A stretch of 13,729 nucleotides of DNA, from the NCBI GenBank assembly GCA_036271015.1, contig DATBBL010000081.1:1-13729 (forward strand), given 5' to 3'. Positions 1-5,508 of the stretch are shown piece after piece. The notes under the pieces were generated by a model. It was given only the letters and a program-made list of their open reading frames with translations, did not search any database and was not told the DNA's origin. Made by a program: the position numbers and the translations under genes. The stretch's first letter is position 1; every line of letters begins with the position of its first letter. This DNA comes from DASUAS01 sp036271015 (GTDB lineage Bacteria; Actinomycetota; Acidimicrobiia; IMCC26256; DASPTH01).

Positions 1-204
1 GCGACGTTCGCGCCGTGGGTCCACCACGCGATCGAGTGTTTCGGCGTCGACCGCTGCATGTTCGCGAGCAACTTCCCCGTCGACGGCATGCACGGGAGCT
101 TTGATGACCTCTACGGCGCCTACGACGAGCTGACCGCCGACTTCGACGAGTCGACCCGCGACCAGCTCTTCGCCGGCAACGCCGAACGCGTGTACGGCTG
201 CTAG
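1..204 (+). CDS. Amidohydrolase (amidohydrolase_2-like TIM barrel), C-terminal end only
   Basis: The reading frame is open from the first base and ends at the TAG at 202-204, leaving the last 67 residues. The motif CMFASNFPVDG (residues 19-29), an acidic helix, and the ending LFAGNAERVYGC fit the C-terminus of the amidohydrolase_2 family (PF04909). In that family a strand ending in S-D/N-x-P is followed by a helix and then a GNAxRxY tail. Members hydrolyse or isomerise lactones or decarboxylate aromatic acids in the cytoplasm; the substrate here cannot be told. The position that is often Asp (SDxP) is Asn, as seen in several lactonase-like members. The start and the N-terminal metal-binding HxH region lie outside the window. 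The gene converges on the GntR regulator and shares its stop-codon bases. Confidence 0.75.
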   Translation, partial: ATFAPWVHHAIECFGVDRCMFASNFPVDGMHGSFDDLYGAYDELTADFDESTRDQLFAGNAERVYGC

Positions 205-1025
205 CCGCCGACCGACCGACGCGACCGGGACTCGGCGCCGGTCACGTCGATCCGCGGCGCCCCATGGTCCAACACGAATGGCGAGACCTTCGCGAGGTGG
301 GCCGCGGCCAGGGCCTGGGCGCGAGCGGCATCACCCGCTTCGATCGCATCCGTGATCTCTTCGTGCGCGGCGACGACGCTCGCCCGCAGGTCCGGGATCG
401 GCTCACTCCCGACTGCATCGGCGTAGTCGGCCCACGCCTTCTTGTGGAGCGACCACAGGCTCTCGAGTGCACCCATGACGATGACGAGCGTGGCGTTGCC
501 GCATCCATCGATGATCGCCTGATGGAACTGCTCGAACATCCGTGCCGCCCCGGCCATGTCCTGAGGTTCGATGGCGCGGCCTCGGATGTTCAGCTCGCGC
601 AGGTGCGGAACGAGCGTCATGTTCCGATCGGGTCGCTGCGCGCAATGTGCCGCGCACGCCGGTTCGATCACGGCCAGCGCCGCCGCGAGATCGTCGAGCG
701 CGACCTCGCGAGCCTGCAGGACGAGCCCGAGCGTACGAGCGGCGTTCTCCGGAGTGGGCGCGTGGACCTGCGCGCCTCCGACGTTGCCTCTCCGGACGGA
801 GATGAGGCCCTCGCTCTCCAGGATCCTGAGCGCCTCCCGGAACGATGGACGCGAGACCTGGAACTCACTGATGAGCTGATCCTGTTTCGGGAGCATGCTC
901 CCGTCCGGCAGCGTTCCCGCGACGATCCGCGCTCGAATCACGTCGGCGACCATCTCGGCGACGCTGGGCTGCGCGAACTGACCGCGGCGCGCCGCGATGA
1001 CAGTCGGTTCCGAGGGGATTGTCAC
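201..1025 (-). CDS. GntR-family transcriptional regulator, FCD (FadR/PdhR-like) subfamily
   Basis: This is a 274-residue DNA-binding repressor or activator, about 30 residues longer than usual because of short extra tails at both ends. Residues 20-90 are the winged helix-turn-helix: a VIRARIVAGTLPDGSMLP segment, then SRPSFREALRILESEGLI, then the wing VRRGNVGGAQV. Residues 95-250 are all-helical and match the FCD ligand domain. His168 (FEQFHQAI), His221 (AHEEI) and His243 (AAHL) lie where FCD proteins bind a metal; the usual Asp partner is not obvious. The start is GTG, with GGAGG 7 nt upstream. FCD regulators usually sense small carboxylic acids, and the effector here is unknown. The gene follows the secreted protein after 76 nt, which hold a promoter and a palindrome. 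Its stop overlaps the stop of the convergent amidohydrolase, which could be a functional partner. Confidence 0.9.
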   Translation of the reverse strand: MTIPSEPTVIAARRGQFAQPSVAEMVADVIRARIVAGTLPDGSMLPKQDQLISEFQVSRPSFREALRILESEGLISVRRGNVGGAQVHAPTPENAARTLGLVLQAREVALDDLAAALAVIEPACAAHCAQRPDRNMTLVPHLRELNIRGRAIEPQDMAGAARMFEQFHQAIIDGCGNATLVIVMGALESLWSLHKKAWADYADAVGSEPIPDLRASVVAAHEEITDAIEAGDAARAQALAAAHLAKVSPFVLDHGAPRIDVTGAESRSRRSVGG

Positions 1026-1032
1026 CGACGAG

Positions 1033-1037
1033 CCTCC
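1033..1037 (-). promoter_or_regulatory. Ribosome binding site of the GntR regulator
   Basis: GGAGG on the minus strand is separated by 7 nt from a GTG codon at 1023-1025. This is a canonical Shine-Dalgarno core and spacing, and it supports the GTG over internal starts. Confidence 0.7.
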
Positions 1038-1057
1038 AGGGGAGAGCGTCCGACCTC

Positions 1058-1063
1058 AGGTTA
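1058..1063 (-). promoter_or_regulatory. Candidate -10 box of the GntR regulator
   Basis: TAACCT on the minus strand fits the actinobacterial TANNNT pattern. Transcription would begin near 1051, giving a leader of about 26 nt that carries the GGAGG site. No convincing -35 is seen at 17-18 nt upstream, where the sequence is GACGTC-like. A promoter here would let the regulator be expressed separately from the genes upstream. Confidence 0.4.
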
Positions 1064-1095
1064 CGCGCGGTTCGGTGCACGACGTCACGCCGTCC

Positions 1096-1107
1096 TGGTG
1101 ATCACCA
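1096..1107. promoter_or_regulatory. Perfect 12-bp palindrome, candidate GntR operator
   Basis: TGGTGATCACCA is fully self-complementary. It lies 70 bp upstream of the GntR start and just upstream of the -35 region of the candidate promoter. FCD-type regulators such as FadR and PdhR bind TGGT-n3-ACCA sites; here the half-sites are TGGT and ACCA with a 4-bp centre. The palindrome overlaps the stop codon of the preceding gene (1102-1104), so part of it is coding. An autoregulatory role is inferred from position and half-site identity only. Confidence 0.4.
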
Positions 1108-2121
1108 CGTCTTGACCAGCCGGAGCCGCCGCCCGATCTTCGTGAGCCCCTTCCCTGTGAACGCCTTGCCGACCGCGCGCGAGCCGTCGCCCGAGAAGCA
1201 CGGTGCGCCGACGAGGCGGTCGGTGACGAACACGCCCTTGCGCTTCGCGGCGGCCCACAGGGCCCGCTCCATCGTGTTCAGACCGGACGGCATCTTCCCG
1301 GTCGCGACGAGGAGGGCGCCCTGGGGGATCGGACCCGGTCCGCCGCCGTCGTCGTTCGACACGGCCGGCGGCACTTGTGGTCCCGCGCCCGTCGACGCGC
1401 CGCCTTCGTCGTTGTAGTCGAACGCCATGGTGGCCGCGTGGTCGATGCGGCGATCCGCGACATCACCCGCGGTGATCACCCCGCCCGCCTGTGGTGCGCC
1501 GACGGCAGTCGTACCGCTCGGGGTGTACGGCTGCACACCGAAACCGGTGCCGTCGATCCCGTCCGATTCGACCAGGAACGCGGCCGAGAAGGTGCGCGCA
1601 ACCGGGTCGAGGTTCGTGGCCCCGTACGCGTCCCAGAGCGTGCCGTCCGGAGCGAGGACGTTCAACACCGCGTCGGTGCCCGAGGCTGGGCGGATGTTCG
1701 CCGGGGCCTGGAACTGCACCGTGCGGGCCGGCTTCCCCCAGCCCGCGCCAGAGGTCACCGTCCACGTCGGGTCGGTGGCGGCGGCGAAGAACACGGGCCG
1801 AGAGAACATGTCGTTGTTCATGCAATAGGGCCGCTGCGAGAGGACCGGGTCCGCGGCTTCCGCGAACTGCGTCGGTCGCTTGTCGGTGTTCCACAACGAG
1901 GTCGGGCCGAACAGTCGGACGGTGCCGTCCTCGGCGTCGCCGGAGCCCGTCGCCGCGGCAGCCATGCCGAGGCCGAGCGACAGCATGGCGACGACGACCG
2001 CGACCGCGCCCGCGGCCGCCGCCCGCCACCTCGCCCGCCGCCATCTCGGCCGCATGGCCGAGCTCACCTTCGGGAGATCGACGCCGCCGGCGTCGATCGG
2101 TGCTCGTCTCCGCATGGGCAT
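1102..2121 (-). CDS. Secreted protein of unknown function with LWN / IDHA / IPQGA motifs
   Basis: The protein has 339 residues from the ATG at 2119-2121. A signal peptide is clear: an Arg-rich stretch (residues 24-34), a hydrophobic core (35-55) and a small-residue cleavage area near AAAATG (about 55-60). Met23 (codon 2053-2055) would give a more normal signal peptide and has an AAGGTGAG-like site 7 nt upstream, so it is a serious alternative start. The mature part carries SLWNTD (75-80), PASGTDAVL (145-153), RIDHAATMAF (225-234) and IPQGALL (265-271). From memory, this order of motifs resembles a family of secreted actinobacterial proteins that have no assigned function. Cys100 and Cys308 could form a disulfide. 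The first ATG overlaps the stop of a 17-codon ORF as TGATG. I cannot name an activity. Confidence 0.75.
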   Translation of the reverse strand: MPMRRRAPIDAGGVDLPKVSSAMRPRWRRARWRAAAAGAVAVVVAMLSLGLGMAAAATGSGDAEDGTVRLFGPTSLWNTDKRPTQFAEAADPVLSQRPYCMNNDMFSRPVFFAAATDPTWTVTSGAGWGKPARTVQFQAPANIRPASGTDAVLNVLAPDGTLWDAYGATNLDPVARTFSAAFLVESDGIDGTGFGVQPYTPSGTTAVGAPQAGGVITAGDVADRRIDHAATMAFDYNDEGGASTGAGPQVPPAVSNDDGGGPGPIPQGALLVATGKMPSGLNTMERALWAAAKRKGVFVTDRLVGAPCFSGDGSRAVGKAFTGKGLTKIGRRLRLVKTW

Positions 2122-2174
2122 CAGGCTCCCACGTTGATCACGCCTTCGTCGGTCGCGGTGTCGTGGTCGCTCAC
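2121..2174 (-). CDS. Possible 17-residue coupled micro-ORF
   Basis: A GTG at 2172-2174 overlaps the TGA of the coiled-coil gene as GTGA. The frame runs 17 codons, giving MSDHDTATDEGVINVGA, and its TGA overlaps the ATG of the secreted-protein gene as TGATG. The peptide is acidic and has no recognisable motif. It fills the whole 49-nt gap and links two genes by stop-start overlaps at both ends. It may be a real small protein, a translational relay that carries ribosomes to the next start, or chance. No own Shine-Dalgarno sequence is visible. If the secreted protein starts at Met23 instead, the relay idea weakens. Confidence 0.25.
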   Translation of the reverse strand: MSDHDTATDEGVINVGA

Positions 2175-3049
2175 GTGCGCTTCGCCTCCTCGACCTTGCG
2201 TTCCGCCACGTCGACCGCGATGCGGGCGCGCTGTTGGGCGGCGCGAGCGCGGGTCTCGCCGCGCTTCGATTCCGTCGCCCGCCGCTGCAGGCCCTTGATC
2301 TCGGCGCGCGCGTCCGCCAGTGCCGCTTCGAGGTCGGCGACGCGGCGGTGCGCGGCGTCGAGCGCGTCCTCGGCGTCGCGGGTCTCCGCTTCCACGTCGC
2401 GGAGCTCGTCGTCGGTCGCCGCCGCCCGCGCCTGCGCCTCGTTCAGCGCCGTCTCTGCCCGCCGGATCGCGAGGTCGTCGCGGGGCGGAGGCGTCGATGC
2501 CTTCCGGGGCGAACGGGCCGGGGCGCGTCGGGCCGGCGCTCGTCGGGCGGGGGCCGGTGTGCCGTCGTCGTCGCCGAGGAAGCGCACCGCCGGAGCCAGC
2601 TCGGTCGTGAGTCGACCCCGGGCCAGGTCGTCGCGGAGCTCGGGGTCGAGAGACGCGGCGTCGAGCGTGGCCACGATGGCACCGCGACTCGCCTCGGGCC
2701 GCTCCGTGTACGAGGACGCGACCTCGGCGAGCTGGTCGAGCAGTGCGCGGCGGGTACGGGTGGCGGCGCGCAGCTCGTCGCGGGCGCCCGCGCCCTCCTG
2801 TTGCAGCGCTTCGAGCTCGCGACCGGCCTCGACCAGCGCGGCGACGCGATCGCGGTGCGCGTGAGCCATCTGGTTCACGCCCCACACCGCCACCGTGGGA
2901 CGCCGGAGCGCGTGCACGTCGGCGGCGTCGTCGCTCCGATGCTCGCGCTTCAGGTCGCGCACCAGCGCGTCGCGCGCCTTCACGAACTCGGCCGCCGGCG
3001 CGGTGAAGAGCTCGTCGAGCCGGGCGTCGAGCTCGACGGGATCAGGCAT
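2171..3049 (-). CDS. Conserved coiled-coil protein with RRPTVAVWGVNQ motif, function unknown
   Basis: The predicted protein has 292 residues. I place the start at the ATG at 3047-3049 (MPDPVELDARL), because the family-like sequence begins there and the frame upstream of it lies inside the SDR gene. Residues 1-60 form a helical segment ending in RRPTVAVWGVNQ (49-60). A similar R-x-P-x-V-A-x-W-x-V-N-Q signature recurs, from memory, in uncharacterised actinobacterial proteins. Residues 60-165 are helical. Residues 164-190 form a basic Pro/Ala linker with repeated APARR units, and residues 190-292 are a long charged coiled coil rich in Ala, Arg, Asp and Glu. There is no signal peptide or membrane segment. 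The start overlaps the SDR stop by 8 nt (ATGCCTGA), so translation is probably coupled. The role is unknown; a scaffold or nucleoid-associated function is possible but not shown. Confidence 0.7.
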   Translation of the reverse strand: MPDPVELDARLDELFTAPAAEFVKARDALVRDLKREHRSDDAADVHALRRPTVAVWGVNQMAHAHRDRVAALVEAGRELEALQQEGAGARDELRAATRTRRALLDQLAEVASSYTERPEASRGAIVATLDAASLDPELRDDLARGRLTTELAPAVRFLGDDDGTPAPARRAPARRAPARSPRKASTPPPRDDLAIRRAETALNEAQARAAATDDELRDVEAETRDAEDALDAAHRRVADLEAALADARAEIKGLQRRATESKRGETRARAAQQRARIAVDVAERKVEEAKRT

Positions 3050-3866
3050 CGGCCCCGCGGCCGTGGATCCACTCCTCCTGGCCCCGGAGGTACGCATCGA
3101 GATCGGCGCCCTTGCGGCGCAGCTCGTCGGCCACTTCGTCCGCGGTCACGACGAGGAAGGCTCGGCGCTCGATGGCGTCGGCGACGCGCGCACCCGCGAC
3201 CTCGGCATCGACCACCGGGAGGTCCGGGGCGGAGAGCGGGAGCTGCTCGCCGATGAAGCGGATCTGCTCGATGATGTTCGTGGCCACGCCGGCCGGGCAG
3301 AGGCACGAGACCCCGACGCCGTGTGGTCGCAGGTACATGAACAACGCTTCGGACAGCATCACGACCGCGGCCTTGCTCGCCGCGTACGGGGTGCGGTCAT
3401 AGGCGTAGTTGAGGATGCCGGACGCCGACGCGGTGTTGACCACGTGGCCGTGGCCCTGCTCCATCAGCATGGGGAGGAAGACGCGGTTGCTGCGCACGGT
3501 ACCGAGCACGTTGAGATCGAGCACGCGGCGCCACTCGTCGACGGGGATGGCCTCGGGCCGCCCAGCCACCATCACCCCGACGTTGTTCACCACCACGTCG
3601 ATGCCGCCGAACTCCGCCAGCACCCGCTCGCGGGCGGACTCGAAGTCGGCGTCCCGGGCGACATCGCAGCGCTGCGCGCACGCGGAGCCACCGGCGGTGG
3701 TGATCTCGTCGGCGACGACGTCGGCGCGCTGTTCGTCGACGTCGGTCACGAGGACCCGGGAACCGCGCCCGGCGAGCTCTCGGGCGATGGCGCGCCCGAT
3801 GCCGCTGCCGGCGCCGGTGACGAACGCGGCGGCGCCGTCGAGATCGAACGGGGGAAGGTCGGTCAT
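3042..3866 (-). CDS. Short-chain dehydrogenase/reductase (SDR), classical type
   Basis: The enzyme has 274 residues and uses NAD(P)(H) to oxidise or reduce a carbonyl or alcohol in the cytoplasm. The Rossmann motif TGAGSGIG is at 17-24 and NNVG at 94-97. The catalytic set is Asn119, Ser147 (in NTASASG), Tyr161 and Lys165 (YAASK). Asp42 at the end of the second strand (VLVTDVD) favours NAD(H) over NADP(H). The PAGVATNI segment after the active site is typical of classical SDRs. The substrate cannot be told. The start is the ATG at 3864-3866, directly before MTDLPPFDLDG; the longer frame upstream is low-complexity sequence antisense to nothing conserved and lies within the membrane-protein gene. 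The Shine-Dalgarno is weak. The gene lies 25 nt after the GT-C-like gene and overlaps the coiled-coil gene, so it sits inside an operon. Confidence 0.9.
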   Translation of the reverse strand: MTDLPPFDLDGAAAFVTGAGSGIGRAIARELAGRGSRVLVTDVDEQRADVVADEITTAGGSACAQRCDVARDADFESARERVLAEFGGIDVVVNNVGVMVAGRPEAIPVDEWRRVLDLNVLGTVRSNRVFLPMLMEQGHGHVVNTASASGILNYAYDRTPYAASKAAVVMLSEALFMYLRPHGVGVSCLCPAGVATNIIEQIRFIGEQLPLSAPDLPVVDAEVAGARVADAIERRAFLVVTADEVADELRRKGADLDAYLRGQEEWIHGRGADA

Positions 3867-3891
3867 CCGGCGACGGTACCTGCCGCCCGGG

Positions 3892-5508
3892 TCAGGTGCC
3901 CGCGGCACACGGGCCGCGGCGGACGAACAGCGTGAACTTGCCGACGCGCCCGACGTCATCGAAGCAGGGGAGCCGGCGCGCGGCCGCGAGCTCCGCGTCT
4001 TCGGCCGGGAGCACGACCAGGCGCACGCGCTCGCCGTCGAGCACGCGGTCGGGCCCGTACGCGAACGCCAGGTCGGGCGTGACGCGGGTGTCGACGCCGT
4101 CGTGCTCGAGCTCGTCGGCGATGCCGGCGCCGATCCAGGTGGAGCCCGCACCGCCCGACGACCGGATCTCGACGACGCCGCGCCCGTCCGGCAGCTCGTC
4201 GCGCACCTTGGCGGTGAGGCCGCGCACCCAGCGGGAGCCCGGCACGTCCGGGTTGCCGGCACGCGCCGCGTCCACGGTGCTCACCACCGAGACCACCACG
4301 AGCGCGACGGCCACTGCGCCGAGCGCGACCCGGCCGACCCACGGCGCGGGCGCCGGGTGGGTCTGCCACCACCGCACCACCGACCACGAGATCGCGAGCC
4401 ACGTGAGCATCCCCAGCGCCCACGTCCAGATCACGAGGTACGGGAAGATCTCGCCGACGATGCGCGACAGCGACACGAAGCCCGCGATGATGGCCAGGCC
4501 GACCAGGACGTCGAGCCGGAACCCGTCCTTGGCGCGTCGCCAGGTGATGACGGCGGCGCCGATGAGGAGCAGCGCCGCCACCGCGACCGGCGTCGGACCG
4601 CTCAGATCGAGCGCGCCGCTGTAGATGTTGCGCACGATGCTGCCCCGGAGCCAGTCCGGCCAGACGCTGAGCTGGGACGCCAGCACGTGCCACGCGTCGC
4701 CGTAGGAGTGCTCGCGGCCGTGGTCCCGGAAGAAGCGCACCAGCGCCGCGAGATTGCCGTCATCACTCGTGAGCTGCTGGATCACGACGGGCAGCCACAA
4801 CACCGCGAGCACGACCACGGTGACGCCGCTCATGCGGCGCCACCAGCGAATGCTCTCGCGATGCTCGTCGGCACCGCGTCGGCGCCACCGCGTGATCGCG
4901 GCCCCCACGAGCCCGCCGGCGAGAACGGTCACGGTCGTGAGCCCGTAGCTCACGTGCGTCTGCACGAGGAAGGTGCCGACGCCGGCGCCGACCGGGAGCG
5001 CCCAGGCCTCGCCGCAGCTGATCGACCAGGCGAGCAGCACGAGGAGCACGAACGGCAGGATCGTGATGCTCGGGTTCCAGACGTCGCGGAAGAACTGTGC
5101 ACCGAGCGACGACATCAACAGTCCGGTGAGGAACAACGTGAGCAGCACGAGCGGCAACCCGCCGCGTCGCTTGGCGACGAGGGCGATGCCGACCAGCGCG
5201 GCTGCGTTCACGGTCAGCGCTGCGAAGCACAGGCTCAACGAGGAGCTGCCCGTGATCCGGTACGGGAGCCACAGCAGGTAGTAGAGGATCGGACCCGGGT
5301 GGAACCATCCGAAGCGTGAGTAGGGCCCCAGGAGCACCGAGCGCCGACCGATGTCGCGGACCTGCAGCTCGATCCAGGCCTGGTCGGCCGACGGCAGGTA
5401 GTCGTCGCCGACGCGTGCGATCAGCGCGACCGCAGAAGCGACCAGCGGCACGAGCGCCAGCGCGACCGCAGCGGGCATCGCCCACCGCTTCCAGGGCCGG
5501 GCGGGCAT
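3892..5508 (-). CDS. Polytopic membrane protein, GT-C glycosyltransferase-like
   Basis: This is a 538-residue integral membrane protein with roughly 10-11 hydrophobic helices between residues 12 and 420 and a soluble C-terminal domain of about 115 residues. The first loop contains SADQAWIELQVRDIG (40-54) and then GWFHPGPILYY (67-77). An acidic residue in the first external loop (Asp42 or Glu47) followed by HPGP is characteristic of actinobacterial GT-C-like proteins. GT-C enzymes transfer sugars from polyprenyl-phosphate donors to cell-envelope acceptors; donor and acceptor are unknown here. Cys514 and Cys534 in the C-terminal domain could pair. The ATG start shares its A with the TGA of glnE (TGATG), and there is no clear Shine-Dalgarno, which suggests translation by re-initiation after glnE. 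The enzymatic role is inferred; the membrane topology is clear. Confidence 0.75.
   Translation of the reverse strand: MPARPWKRWAMPAAVALALVPLVASAVALIARVGDDYLPSADQAWIELQVRDIGRRSVLLGPYSRFGWFHPGPILYYLLWLPYRITGSSSLSLCFAALTVNAAALVGIALVAKRRGGLPLVLLTLFLTGLLMSSLGAQFFRDVWNPSITILPFVLLVLLAWSISCGEAWALPVGAGVGTFLVQTHVSYGLTTVTVLAGGLVGAAITRWRRRGADEHRESIRWWRRMSGVTVVVLAVLWLPVVIQQLTSDDGNLAALVRFFRDHGREHSYGDAWHVLASQLSVWPDWLRGSIVRNIYSGALDLSGPTPVAVAALLLIGAAVITWRRAKDGFRLDVLVGLAIIAGFVSLSRIVGEIFPYLVIWTWALGMLTWLAISWSVVRWWQTHPAPAPWVGRVALGAVAVALVVVSVVSTVDAARAGNPDVPGSRWVRGLTAKVRDELPDGRGVVEIRSSGGAGSTWIGAGIADELEHDGVDTRVTPDLAFAYGPDRVLDGERVRLVVLPAEDAELAAARRLPCFDDVGRVGKFTLFVRRGPCAAGT

Noticed and set aside
264..1115. 283-codon plus-strand frame over the GntR gene
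   Set aside because: The translation is Arg-rich with no motif, and the opposite strand encodes a clear winged-helix/FCD protein.
3050..3097. 16-codon extension of the coiled-coil protein
   Set aside because: It overlaps the SDR C-terminus and has no conserved look. The ATG at 3049 fits the usual short coupled overlap.
3867..4262. 132-codon N-terminal extension of the SDR
   Set aside because: The translation is low-complexity Ser/Arg/Pro sequence antiphase to the GT-C-like gene on the same strand. The SDR fold begins right after the ATG at 3866.
3409..5319. 636-codon plus-strand frame over the SDR and GT-C-like genes
   Set aside because: It is a His/Arg/Ala-rich shadow without domains, lying on top of two genes with strong motif or topology evidence.
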